Below, piece after piece: positions 18,704 to 26,813 of a stretch of DNA of 64,000 bases. Origin of the DNA: Halalkalicoccus subterraneus (GTDB taxonomy: Archaea > Halobacteriota > Halobacteria > Halobacteriales > Halalkalicoccaceae); NCBI RefSeq assembly GCF_003697815.1, contig NZ_RDQG01000078.1:1-64000 (forward strand), read 5' to 3'. The notes under the pieces are model-generated. The model saw nothing but the letters and a program-made list of their open reading frames with translations. It was not told the origin of the DNA and did no database searches. Each line of letters starts with the position of its first letter. Position 1 is the stretch's first letter. The position numbers and the translations under genes were made by a program.

Positions 18704-19510
18704 TCAGTCCTCGTCTGGTGGCATGACCGGCGCGGAGATGCTCCCAGATCGCTCAAACTTGTTAGCAGTGATAGCGCCAGGGCGGGCTCCAACCTCACCG
18801 AGGGCGATCGTGGCTGCCCACGCCTCAGCTCGACGTAGCCGATACCGGAGCGTCGTCAGGGGGAGATCGAGATCGGCAGCGAGATCGCCCAGCGTTGCAT
18901 CTCGGGGGTGCTCGTAGTAGCCCATCCGTACAGCGGCTTCGAGTGCCTGACGCTGTTCGTACGGTAGGTCTGTGCCGTACTGTGGTTGTCGAGTTTCTAC
19001 CCAACGTTCAGGCGTGCCGATCCGCCGGACAGTGAGCGTGACGCCATTTGGGAGGTCCTCTTGTAGCGTTCGGCGGAAGGCATCGACGTCTCGATCGGTC
19101 GGAATGAGTACACGCCATTCGTAATACGGGCCGCGCTGGGTCGCATCGAAGACGAGACCGTCGCCAAAGGTCTCGTACGCGAGATAGCCCAGTGAAGAAC
19201 AGTAGCTCATATCGGTCACGTGCCGATAGATCGTTCGAGCGGTTGGCTCTCGTTCGATGATCTGGTAGTCGAGTACAGTATCGCAGGCGGGGGTCGGGTA
19301 CGTGCAATCGTTGCAGTGCTCGTCGAAATAGACGGTTTCGAGCGCATCGAGATCCTGCTCAGGGCCGGTTGCACGCTCGACTCGCCAGCCGCCGTCAGAA
19401 GCGATTGACATGCTGAGGGTCGTCGTCACGATCTCCGAGTGTTCGATGAAGAAATCCCGCACTGGATGGACACCACGATCGTATTCGAGGAGAAAGACGT
19501 ACTCGCGCAT
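18704..19510 (-). CDS. Bacterio-opsin-activator-type (HTH_10) regulator
   Basis: A 268-residue protein with the ~200-residue N-terminal sensing region of haloarchaeal HTH_10 proteins and a C-terminal HTH: 'YEQRQALEAAVRMGYYEHPR', then 'LGDLAADLDLPLTTLRYRLR'. It contains a cysteine cluster 'CNDCTYPTPAC' at about residue 72-82 that could bind a metal or sense redox state; this is an unusual addition worth noting. It is in line with the EamA transporter gene downstream. Confidence 0.87.
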   Translation of the reverse strand: MREYVFLLEYDRGVHPVRDFFIEHSEIVTTTLSMSIASDGGWRVERATGPEQDLDALETVYFDEHCNDCTYPTPACDTVLDYQIIEREPTARTIYRHVTDMSYCSSLGYLAYETFGDGLVFDATQRGPYYEWRVLIPTDRDVDAFRRTLQEDLPNGVTLTVRRIGTPERWVETRQPQYGTDLPYEQRQALEAAVRMGYYEHPRDATLGDLAADLDLPLTTLRYRLRRAEAWAATIALGEVGARPGAITANKFERSGSISAPVMPPDED

Positions 19511-19639
19511 AGAAGGACGATTGGTGCCGCGCGGGCTTAATGTATGGTCTCCTTATGATCAGAGGGGTCCCCTTTTTGACAAGAACTCGACCCTACACTA
19601 CTACTTCGGTGGGTGAACGGTTCGATCGGGATGATCATA

Positions 19640-20044
19640 TCAGGCTTCAGGAAGGGATCCTAACACGCGATTAAAGCGTTCTCGGACGTCAGTAGCGATC
19701 TGATCCAGCTCGGGATTATCAACGACCGAGAGCAACACTTCAGGATCGACTGCACTTACTCCAATGGTCCCAGCCTCCGTTTCATAGACGATCACATTAC
19801 AGGGAAGTAATGTTCCTAGCTGGAGTTCTGTCTCTAATCCCTGATGGGCCAATGAAGGGTTACAGGCACCCAAGATACGATACTGGCGGTACTCCTCGTC
19901 TAGCTTCTCCTTGAACGTGTGCTGGACGTCGATATCACAGAGAACACCGAATCCTTCGTCCGATAGCGCAGTCGTCGTTTGTTCAACGATGTCATTGAAA
20001 TCACCTTGTACTTGCTTTTCAATAGTATAGGACATACAATACAA
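19640..20044 (-). CDS. DUF302 protein
   Basis: A 134-residue intact DUF302 protein: 'DEGFGVLCDIDVQHTF', 'YRILGACNPSLAHQGLETEL', 'LLPCNVIVYETEAG' and a C-terminal helix. Two cysteines in conserved positions (CNP and PCN) could form a persulfide or bind metal. Alternative start at the fourth residue (MSYTIEK). It heads away from the DsrE-TusA pair on the same strand with about 75 bp between, so it probably belongs to the sulfur-carrier operon. Its frameshifted paralogue sits in the copper island at 6938-7332. Confidence 0.88.
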   Translation of the reverse strand: MYCMSYTIEKQVQGDFNDIVEQTTTALSDEGFGVLCDIDVQHTFKEKLDEEYRQYRILGACNPSLAHQGLETELQLGTLLPCNVIVYETEAGTIGVSAVDPEVLLSVVDNPELDQIATDVRERFNRVLGSLPEA

Positions 20045-20120
20045 TATTGAACTCCAGCGCTATTAGGTATTGTGTCTGCCTTCTCAGTGGGCTATTGATG
20101 AAGTCCAAACTCATAGCCTG

Positions 20121-20705
20121 CTATATCAGCAGCTGAATATCCGATTCAGCCATATCCTGAATGGCTGTTGCGGCTCCAACACCGACAGTAACGCCATCAT
20201 AGAAGTCATCCTCATCATACTCCATGAGATCGATCGTCATTTGGCAGGCTTGGAACTCGACGCCCATTTCTAGCGACGTTTCAATGAGTTCCTCGATCGT
20301 CGCGGTATCGTTGTCTTTGATGCGCTTTGCCATCATTCGTGTGATCACGCGGTCCATCCCGGGAAGCGCACCGATGGCGTTCGGGACCGGCATATTCGGG
20401 TTGCCGACCGAACTCAATTTGAGGTCTTTCGACCGTTCCTCGTGAATGATATCGAGTCCCCAGAACGTGTGAAAGACCGTCACCTCATAGCCGAATGCAG
20501 CCGCGGTGCTTGCGAGAATTAGCGGCGGGTACGCCATATCCAACGTCCCCTTGGTCGCGATGATCGACATCTTGGGTGTCTCGTCTGCCTTGTCGGTTTC
20601 CACGGTAGTGAGACGCTCTTCAAGAGCAGTGATCCGCGATTCGAGATCCGAGCGAGTCATCTCGTCACTGTCGACTGTCGATGGTGGTGTTGTCTCTGTA
20701 CTCAT
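20121..20705 (-). CDS. DsrE/DsrF/DrsH-like sulfur-carrier protein
   Basis: A 194-residue protein. The N-terminal 45 residues include a coiled-coil-like 'LESRITALEERLTTVETDK', then the DsrE fold: 'MSIIATKGTLDMAYPPLILA', 'GYEVTVFHTFWGLDI', 'GVEFQACQMTIDLM'. The Cys in 'FQACQMT' is the expected persulfide-carrying residue. These proteins pass sulfane sulfur with TusA and rhodanese partners. It lies 4 bp downstream of tusA, clearly one operon. The ATG at 20705 was chosen over upstream in-frame starts because of that spacing. Confidence 0.9.
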   Translation of the reverse strand: MSTETTPPSTVDSDEMTRSDLESRITALEERLTTVETDKADETPKMSIIATKGTLDMAYPPLILASTAAAFGYEVTVFHTFWGLDIIHEERSKDLKLSSVGNPNMPVPNAIGALPGMDRVITRMMAKRIKDNDTATIEELIETSLEMGVEFQACQMTIDLMEYDEDDFYDGVTVGVGAATAIQDMAESDIQLLI

Positions 20706-20709
20706 TGTT

Positions 20710-20952
20710 TTACTCGGTTTTTCGCACGTAGTGGGTGAAGACATCCCCATCCTCTTCCTGTCCAAGCAGTTCAACACCAGTGGTTGTATTCGCCCAGCCA
20801 GCGACGTCGCTCATGCTTCCGGGATCCGTCGCGAGGACCTCGAGAACCTCACCGGTAGCGAGCTCGTCGATCGTTTGCTTGGTCTTGACGACCGGCATCG
20901 GGCAGTTCTGTCCTTTCACGTCCAGCGTTTGGGTGGCTTCGTGTTCGCTCAT
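20710..20952 (-). CDS. tusA: TusA-type sulfur carrier
   Basis: An 80-residue TusA/SirA fold protein with the persulfide-forming Cys in 'VKGQNCPMPVVKTKQTI' (CPxP motif) and a C-terminal 'GDVFTHYVRKTE'. TusA receives sulfur from a sulfurtransferase and passes it to acceptors such as DsrE-like proteins. It is first in a minus-strand operon with DsrE-like and DUF302 genes, divergent from the rhodanese/persulfide-dioxygenase operon at 21159. The ATG at 20952 has a GGGGAGTG-like site upstream. Confidence 0.92.
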   Translation of the reverse strand: MSEHEATQTLDVKGQNCPMPVVKTKQTIDELATGEVLEVLATDPGSMSDVAGWANTTTGVELLGQEEDGDVFTHYVRKTE

Positions 20953-21110
20953 GATATTGCCTTCACTCCCCAATACCGTGGCTATCGATAAAAGTATACC
21001 GGTTAGAATTCAGAATCTACACACTACAATAACCCCACAATAACAGATATTCTTGCTTATCAAGGCGTATTAATCGAATATAGCAGATAGAGTATTGCTC
21101 AAGAATAGAA

Positions 21111-21122
21111 ATACTATGCAAA
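21111..21122 (+). promoter_or_regulatory. Sulfur-operon promoter motif ATACTATGCAAA
   Basis: Twelve bases, 48 bp upstream of the ATG at 21159, directly before a TATA-like CTTTATT. The related ATACCATGCAAA occurs 48 bp before the ATG at 24604. It may be a shared operator plus BRE element. Confidence 0.5.
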
Positions 21123-21158
21123 GCTTTATTGGCGCGACTACTGTAGCATAGGGTGACT

Positions 21159-22334
21159 ATGACCGGAACTGACTCACCGAAAGGTGATATCGATTCGATC
21201 ACTCCCGAGGAATTGAAAGAGCGCATCGATCGTGACGAAGATGTATTTCTTCTTGACGTTCGTTCGACCGATGACTTTGACGAATGGCGCATTGACAAAG
21301 AGGGTGTTAACGTCATCAATTACCCGTACTTCCAGCTGCTAGACGGAATTCCGAACGATCTTCTCGACGAGCTCCCGACCGATCGGACGATCACTGTCCT
21401 GTGTGCGAAGGGCGGTTCCAGTGAAATGGTTGCTGAGCATCTCCAAGAGGAAGGATATGATGTTAATCATCTCGAACGTGGGATGAATGGCTGGGCGCGG
21501 ATCTACGAGTACACCGAACTCAATACCGATATGGACGCAACGATCGCCCAGTATCAGCGCCCTTCCAGTGGATGTCTGGCATATCTCGTCGTTTCCGACG
21601 GTGAAGCAGCGGTTATCGATCCTCTGCGCGCGTTCACGGAGGAATACGTCCAGGACATCCGTACGCTCGGGGCCGAACTCGTCTACACGCTCGATACGCA
21701 CATCCATGCCGATCACATCTCCGGCGTTCGCACTCTCGCCGAACAAACTGATGCGACTGCCGTGCTACCCAAACCCGCTGCAACACGTGGTGTGGAGTAC
21801 GAACGTCTGTACGAAACCGTCACAGACGGCGATACCTTCGTAGTTGGTAACGTCGAAATCGAGGTAATCCACACCCCTGGTCATACTACTGGCATGACCG
21901 CCTACCGGATGGGTGGGGTGCTGTTTACCGGCGACGGACTGTTCACCGAGAGCGTTGCCCGACCGGATCTCGAAGATCCTGAGAAGGCGAAGGACGCTGC
22001 ACGGACGCTGTACGCGAGCCTCACCGAAAAGATCCTCACGCTTCCCGACGAGACAGTCGTTGCGCCCGCCCACTTCAGCGACGCGGCGACGCCTCATGAT
22101 GATGGTACCTACACGGCCGAACTCGGCGACCTGATCGAGCGAATGGACGCGCTCTCAATGGATGAAGAGTCGTTCGTCGACTTCATCGTCTCAGGGATGC
22201 CCCCACAACCGGCGAACTACGAAGAGATCATCGCAGCCAACCTCGGCCAAGAGTCACCTGACGACGAAGAGGCGTTCGCGCTCGAACTCGGGCCGAACAA
22301 CTGTGCGGCCAGCGAAGAGGCGCTGACGAACTGA
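21159..22334 (+). CDS. Rhodanese - persulfide dioxygenase-like (MBL) fusion
   Basis: A 391-residue fusion. Residues 1-110 are a rhodanese domain with active-site loop 'VLCAKGGSSEM'. Residues about 120-360 are a metallo-beta-lactamase-fold hydrolase of the ETHE1/persulfide dioxygenase kind, with 'LDTHIHADHISGVRTLA' and 'HTPGHTTGMTAYRMGGVLFT'. Such enzymes oxidise glutathione- or thiol-persulfide to sulfite, with rhodanese supplying or using sulfane sulfur. Domain order is rhodanese first, while many bacterial fusions have it last. ATG at 21159 is preferred over the in-frame GTG six bases earlier. It leads an operon with two YeeE/YedE halves one base after its stop codon. Confidence 0.9.
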   Translation: MTGTDSPKGDIDSITPEELKERIDRDEDVFLLDVRSTDDFDEWRIDKEGVNVINYPYFQLLDGIPNDLLDELPTDRTITVLCAKGGSSEMVAEHLQEEGYDVNHLERGMNGWARIYEYTELNTDMDATIAQYQRPSSGCLAYLVVSDGEAAVIDPLRAFTEEYVQDIRTLGAELVYTLDTHIHADHISGVRTLAEQTDATAVLPKPAATRGVEYERLYETVTDGDTFVVGNVEIEVIHTPGHTTGMTAYRMGGVLFTGDGLFTESVARPDLEDPEKAKDAARTLYASLTEKILTLPDETVVAPAHFSDAATPHDDGTYTAELGDLIERMDALSMDEESFVDFIVSGMPPQPANYEEIIAANLGQESPDDEEAFALELGPNNCAASEEALTN

Positions 22335-22335
22335 A

Positions 22336-22830
22336 ATGAGCGCGCTCGTCTCTCTGCTTGCGCTCGGTGAGCTCTTCCCGAGAGGGACCCTCCCGTACCT
22401 CGTCGGCGGGCTCCTCGTCGGTCTGGGAGCGTCTGTTATCTACCTCTCGACAGGGATTATCGCCGGCGCAAGCACGTTCCTCGAATCGACCCTGTCGTAT
22501 GTCTCCTCGGTTGAACGGTTCAATCGCTTCAAATACGTCACCTCGCGGGGCTGGCGGCTCGTCTTTACTGCAGGTATTGTCAGCGGCGCGGCTGTCTATG
22601 TACTGGTCTCAGGCAGTGGGCTTTGGACGACCGACGTCCAGTGGTGGCGACTGTTCGGCGGTGGTATCCTCGTTGGTATCGGAACGCGCCTCGGAAAGGG
22701 CTGCACGTCTGGCCACGGCGTCTGTGGTGTTGGCTCGCTTTCAAACACGTCGCTGGTGAACGTTGCGACGTTCCTCGTGTTCGCGATCGGGACTGCACAG
22801 CTGGTCCAAGCAGTGGGGGTGGCACCATGA
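22336..22830 (+). CDS. YeeE/YedE-family sulfur transporter, first half
   Basis: A 164-residue membrane protein with about four helices. It carries the family hallmark 'GKGCTSGHGVCGVGSL', with the cysteines used in thiosulfate-type sulfur transport. Bacterial YeeE is a single longer chain; here the two halves are separate genes that overlap by four bases (ATGA), so they are translated together and probably dimerise. It starts one base after the stop of the persulfide dioxygenase gene. Confidence 0.88.
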   Translation: MSALVSLLALGELFPRGTLPYLVGGLLVGLGASVIYLSTGIIAGASTFLESTLSYVSSVERFNRFKYVTSRGWRLVFTAGIVSGAAVYVLVSGSGLWTTDVQWWRLFGGGILVGIGTRLGKGCTSGHGVCGVGSLSNTSLVNVATFLVFAIGTAQLVQAVGVAP

Positions 22831-23297
22831 GCAAAACCGAACGAAGCTCGTTGTTCCTCGCGATTATCTATCTCGGTGGGTTGATCTTCGGGTTTGGTCT
22901 CGCCATCAGCGGCATGGCCAAGCCAGAGATCGTGCTGGACTTCCTCCAATTCGAGGATTTCGGCCTCTTGTTCGTGATGGGTGGGGCGGCCGTCGTGACC
23001 GGGATTACCTTCGCGGTCGCCACGCGGAGCGATCGCGTCGCGCCGCTGACTGGTGATACCTACAAGCGACGGTTGAAATCGTTCGATCGCAATGTCGTGA
23101 TCGGTGGATCAATCTTCGGCCTTGGTTGGGGCCTCTCGGGGATTTGTCCCGGGGCAGCCTATGCGAGCGTCGGGATTGGTAACTACCCGATCCTGTGGGC
23201 TATCGCCGGGATGTTCCTTGGCGCATATGCCCAGGGCTACTTGCGAGCACTTCGATCAACCCCTGCAGAGACCGTCACAGAAACACCCTCGGACTGA
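22827..23297 (+). CDS. YeeE/YedE-family sulfur transporter, second half
   Basis: A 156-residue membrane protein with about four helices: 'FGFGLAISGMAKPEIVLDFL' near the start and 'GLGWGLSGICPGAAYASVG' with its conserved Cys-Pro near residue 110. It pairs with the preceding gene, overlapping it by four bases, to make a complete YeeE/YedE-like channel for thiosulfate or a related sulfur species. The ATG at 22827 is fixed by the overlap. Confidence 0.88.
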   Translation: MSKTERSSLFLAIIYLGGLIFGFGLAISGMAKPEIVLDFLQFEDFGLLFVMGGAAVVTGITFAVATRSDRVAPLTGDTYKRRLKSFDRNVVIGGSIFGLGWGLSGICPGAAYASVGIGNYPILWAIAGMFLGAYAQGYLRALRSTPAETVTETPSD

Positions 23298-23389
23298 TCA
23301 ATCATGTTCCAACAAAATTCGTCATTACTCTCCCGCCAGCGATATTGCACTGATATGGACCGACTCATCACTACTACTGGAGGTGTGAG

Positions 23390-23539
23390 ATGATCGGTCT
23401 CGATATACTGGGGAGCACCGCTCAGGCAGTGACGATCGTCGGACTCGTTCTCGTGGAGGCGATCACGTTGTACGTTGGGTATGGCGCCATCACTCGTCTC
23501 GCGAGCCCAGCCGTCTTTGAACTGCTCGGAGGTGAGTAG
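23390..23539 (+). CDS. Very small single-pass membrane protein in the sulfur operon
   Basis: A 49-residue protein: MIGLDILGSTAQ, then one hydrophobic helix ('VTIVGLVLVEAITLYVGYGA'), then a short polar tail. The ATG is preceded by a good GGAGGTG site. It ends two bases before the GTG of the TauE/SafE gene, so it is translationally coupled. Small one-helix proteins often partner with such exporters; I recall haloarchaeal families of this type but cannot assign a name with certainty. Confidence 0.75.
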   Translation: MIGLDILGSTAQAVTIVGLVLVEAITLYVGYGAITRLASPAVFELLGGE

Positions 23540-23541
23540 TC

Positions 23542-24537
23542 GTGGACGTGTTTGGATTAAGTCTCGCGATGATTGCCCTCTTCGTTGGGTTCGGGTTCCT
23601 CATCGGTATCCTCTTCGGCTTCTTCGGTATGGGTGGCTCATTCCTCATAACGCCAGCATTGCTGGTATTGGGCTATCCGGCGAAAGTCGCTGTCGGGAGC
23701 GGGCTCGCGTTCGTCTTCGGAACCAGTGTCATCGGCGCGCTCAAACATCGCGATCACGGTCAGGTCGATTATCGACTCGCTGCACTGATGATCCTTGGAA
23801 TGACGCTCGGTATCGAACTTGGCAAACGAGTCGTCTTCCTCCTCGAGGAATTCGGCTCGGCTGATCTCGTTGTCAGCATCGCCTACGTCGGTCTACTTGC
23901 CGTGGTTGGCCTGTTCACGCTACGGGATGCACGTACCGAGACCGCCGGATCGGACAGTACCGATCTCGCCGATCGAGTGCAATCGATTCGCCTTCCGCCG
24001 ATGGTTTCTCTCTCCGGTGGCGTTACCGTCTCCGTCTGGATTGTCCTCGCGATCGGTGTAGCGATCGGCGTTCTCTCTGGATTCCTCGGCGTCGGAGGCG
24101 GCTTCCTGCTGATGCCGGTGATGATGTACGGCCTGGGTATCCCTGCTGCTGTCGCGGTTGGAACCGATATCCTTCAGATCACTATCTCTGGAGCGTACGG
24201 TGCGTTCGTCTACGCACAGGCCGGTTCGATCACGCTCCCAGTCGTTGGGTCGCTCCTCGTTGGGAGTGCGATGGGCGCGCGTATCGGAGCTGGTGCGACG
24301 AAACTGGTTGCCGAGGACGACATTAAGGGCTACTTCGCTGCAATGTTGCTCGCGGGGAGTCTGTCGGTTGGAGCCAACGAACTGAGTGGTCGGTTCGGTA
24401 TCGAGGCGCTCAATACGGTAAGTATTGTGCTCATCTTTGGTGCAACGATCCTCGTCAGTACGGCGATCGTCCTTGCAGCGATCTGTGCGCTCCGACATGA
24501 TAGGAAGGGACCGTGGTGTCAACTGGTATCGTCATAG
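23542..24537 (+). CDS. TauE/SafE-family sulfite exporter
   Basis: A 331-residue protein with about eight to nine helices and two family repeats: 'GILFGFFGMGGSFLITPALL' near residue 25 and 'GVLSGFLGVGGGFLLMPVMM' near residue 175. In this operon it most likely exports sulfite, the product of persulfide oxidation. It starts with GTG two bases after the tiny membrane protein gene. The two-repeat motif is far better conserved than in the other family member at 13871-14794. Confidence 0.9.
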   Translation: MDVFGLSLAMIALFVGFGFLIGILFGFFGMGGSFLITPALLVLGYPAKVAVGSGLAFVFGTSVIGALKHRDHGQVDYRLAALMILGMTLGIELGKRVVFLLEEFGSADLVVSIAYVGLLAVVGLFTLRDARTETAGSDSTDLADRVQSIRLPPMVSLSGGVTVSVWIVLAIGVAIGVLSGFLGVGGGFLLMPVMMYGLGIPAAVAVGTDILQITISGAYGAFVYAQAGSITLPVVGSLLVGSAMGARIGAGATKLVAEDDIKGYFAAMLLAGSLSVGANELSGRFGIEALNTVSIVLIFGATILVSTAIVLAAICALRHDRKGPWCQLVSS

Positions 24538-24555
24538 ATAGCGGCAGTATTGTGC

Positions 24556-24567
24556 ATACCATGCAAA
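24556..24567 (+). promoter_or_regulatory. Promoter motif ATACCATGCAAA shared with the sulfur operon
   Basis: Eleven of twelve bases match the motif at 21111-21122, and the distance to the start codon is again exactly 48 bp. A TATA-like TACTTTTGAA follows directly. Confidence 0.5.
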
Positions 24568-24603
24568 TACTTTTGAACCGCTAATACATAATATCGATAA
24601 CTG

Positions 24604-25008
24604 ATGGCTAACTCAATGAGTGAAATGCTTCGGCAGGATATGCAGTGCGAGGGCCTACTAGAGTGTTTTCATGATCTCAAGGAAATAGATAAGAACGTCT
24701 TTCAGATGCTGAATGAGACCGAGGAACCACTCACCGTTGATGATATCGCCGAGCGGATCGATCGTGAACGCTCGACTGCGTATCGATCCGTTCAGCGCTT
24801 ACTGCAGGTCGGATTCATTCAGAAAGAGCAAATTAACTACGAACAAGGTGGGTACTACCACGTCTATCGTCCGCGGGATGCCGACGAGATCGCCCAAGAG
24901 ATGCAGCGAATGTTGAATGACTGGTACGCGAAGATGGGCCAGCTCATTGGTGAGTTCGGCGATAAATACGCCGCCGAACCCGACCAATCACCGCCAATTG
25001 AAGGCTAA
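24604..25008 (+). CDS. Winged-helix regulator, likely of the sulfur cluster
   Basis: A 134-residue protein with a TrmB/MarR-like winged HTH: 'KNVFQMLNETEEPLTVDDIA', 'DRERSTAYRSVQRLLQVGFI', and a wing 'YYHVYRP'. Two N-terminal cysteines (about residues 16 and 21, in 'MQCEGLLECFHDL') could sense persulfide or redox state. A C-terminal helix suggests dimerisation. It follows the TauE/SafE gene by 66 bp but has its own promoter with the same 12-bp motif as the operon it probably regulates, which would allow self-control. Confidence 0.8.
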   Translation: MANSMSEMLRQDMQCEGLLECFHDLKEIDKNVFQMLNETEEPLTVDDIAERIDRERSTAYRSVQRLLQVGFIQKEQINYEQGGYYHVYRPRDADEIAQEMQRMLNDWYAKMGQLIGEFGDKYAAEPDQSPPIEG

Positions 25009-25154
25009 CTGTTGTATTTAATTCTAAACCGACTTATTGAGAGTAGCGAATAGAAAGGGTCTGCTGTGATTCATAGTGATCAGTGTTCTCCTTTTCGTAC
25101 AGCGAAGGTAGATTCAGCAGAATTCAACACAGTAGCGTCGTTGTTCTATGTAGA

Positions 25155-25691
25155 ATGCTAAAAGAGGTCCTCCGGGATGAAGTAGATGATGCTGGTGGAT
25201 ACATTGCAGAGGTAATCTACGGCGCGAACGACGGTATCGTTACGACTTTTGCCGTGGTAGCCGGTGTAGCGGGGGCCGCACTCGAGCCAGCGATCGTCTT
25301 GATCTTGGGTGTTGCGAACCTCCTAGCCGATGGGTTTTCGATGGGGATGAGTAACTACCTGAGCCAACGCTCGGAGCTCGATTACGAGGCGACGAAGCAT
25401 GGGCAGGCCGTTTCGAATATCGATAAACCTCCTGTCTACACCGCAGCTACGACGTTTTTCGCGTTTATCATAGCTGGTTGGACCCCCTTGCTCCCATATT
25501 TGCTCAACATTGAGCCAGCCTTCACTATCTCGATCGTAGCGACGGGTGGGGCGTTCTTCGCTGTCGGTGCGAGTCGAAGTCTCGTGGTCGATCGACTGTG
25601 GTATCTGGCAGGATTAGAGATGTTCACGATTGGGATGGTCGCAGCAGGCGTTGCTTACGCTACTGGTGTGTTCCTCGGTGGCCTCGCATAA
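25155..25691 (+). CDS. VIT1/CCC1-family divalent-metal transporter
   Basis: A 178-residue membrane protein with the family start 'VIYGANDGIVTTFAVVAGVA' and a short cytosolic loop carrying 'QRSELDYEA', then three more helices. VIT1/CCC1 proteins move Fe(II) or Mn(II). It is shorter than plant VIT1, as is normal in archaea. The frame opens upstream, but the ATG at 25155 gives the family-typical N-terminus. The TRIC gene follows after about 120 bp on the same strand. Confidence 0.87.
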   Translation: MLKEVLRDEVDDAGGYIAEVIYGANDGIVTTFAVVAGVAGAALEPAIVLILGVANLLADGFSMGMSNYLSQRSELDYEATKHGQAVSNIDKPPVYTAATTFFAFIIAGWTPLLPYLLNIEPAFTISIVATGGAFFAVGASRSLVVDRLWYLAGLEMFTIGMVAAGVAYATGVFLGGLA

Positions 25692-25808
25692 TGTCTGGAA
25701 CACAGTGATCCTCACAGAAATCCAGTGAGAAGGACATCTCAACACATCAATATACTGATTATCTCTGAGACAGAGCGCTCAAGAGACCGGCTCTACAAGC
25801 AACGAGTA

Positions 25809-26465
25809 GTGAGTCAGGATCTCATCGGAATGCTCTTCGGTGACCCATTCGCGGTTATGAACACGATCGGGTTAGTTGCATTTGCTTTGGTTGGCTCGGC
25901 TAAGGCGATCCGTGAAGAATTTGATCTGTTTGGTATTGCTGTTGTTGGATTAGCAATGGCGTTCGCTGGAGGGATGACACGAGATTTACTTGTCGACCGG
26001 ATTCCCTTAGCGCTCCAATCGCCTGTCGAGATCGGTTTAGGATTCCTTGGCGTTAGCTTAGCGGTCGTATTGAGTGGCGTTCTGATCTCACCTGATAACC
26101 ATCCAATAACGCTTCTCGCTGATGCTATTGGACTTGCTACCTTCGCTACAACAGGTGCGATCGTCGCAAGCGGAGCGGGCGTCTCAGCCTTTGGTGTCGT
26201 TGCTATTGCGACGATCAATGCAGCAGGTGGTGGGGCGATTGCAGATATTCTTCTTGACCGGTCCCCCTTTATCCTCTTTGAGGACTTCTACGCGACGTGT
26301 GCAGTGTTCGGTGGAAGCGCGTACTGGATCGTCGGAAGTATTGGAGCAACCGACGGTACCGCTGCCATCGTGTGTGCAGCAGTCACTGTTGGAACTCGGT
26401 TGGCCGCAGCGACGTACGGCTGGAATATCCCCTCTATACAGGCTTTGGGGCTCTTAGACAAGTGA
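25809..26465 (+). CDS. TRIC-type trimeric cation channel (UPF0126)
   Basis: A 218-residue protein of about seven helices built from two TRIC repeats, each with the glycine-rich stretch: 'AFAGGMTRDLLVDRIPLAL' and 'NAAGGGAIADILLDRSPFIL'. TRIC proteins form potassium-permeable trimeric channels. The GTG at 25809 (VSQDLIGMLFG) or the ATG at 25830 are the likely starts; the longer frame from 25725 adds a poor N-terminus. Function in haloarchaea is untested. Confidence 0.85.
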   Translation: MSQDLIGMLFGDPFAVMNTIGLVAFALVGSAKAIREEFDLFGIAVVGLAMAFAGGMTRDLLVDRIPLALQSPVEIGLGFLGVSLAVVLSGVLISPDNHPITLLADAIGLATFATTGAIVASGAGVSAFGVVAIATINAAGGGAIADILLDRSPFILFEDFYATCAVFGGSAYWIVGSIGATDGTAAIVCAAVTVGTRLAAATYGWNIPSIQALGLLDK

Positions 26466-26501
26466 GACAGAGCCAATCTCTCTTGTCGTTGATATCCCTC
26501 C

Positions 26502-26813
26502 CTAGTGGTCTACTCGTGTGCGGTAATATCGCCGACGAACCGCACCGCATCCGGTTCCAATAGCAAGTGAGATCCCATAACAGACGACGATAAAGGGAAC
26601 CCAGTACAACCGGAAGCCAAAGTTCCGGACTTTGGGAAGTATGTTACCAATAGTCGTCATCAAGACGAACAGGACGTATCCTGGGAGTGCAAGCGGGGAC
26701 CATAATCGCGAATCGATGGTGCTCAGAGCAAGCGGGAAGACCAACAGTGCGAAACTCACCCAGACACTGGGGGCACCAACACGTTTCCTAAGAGTATTGT
26801 CGCTATCGGTCAT
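26502..26813 (-). CDS. Small three-helix membrane protein
   Basis: A 103-residue hydrophobic protein: helices at about 16-34, 42-60 and 68-88, with a basic C-terminal tail (RRRYYRTRVDH). Its ATG overlaps the stop codon of the M14/AstE-like gene by four bases, so the two are translated together. I do not recognise the family; co-expression with an exported hydrolase suggests an anchoring or accessory role. Confidence 0.65.
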   Translation of the reverse strand: MTDSDNTLRKRVGAPSVWVSFALLVFPLALSTIDSRLWSPLALPGYVLFVLMTTIGNILPKVRNFGFRLYWVPFIVVCYGISLAIGTGCGAVRRRYYRTRVDH

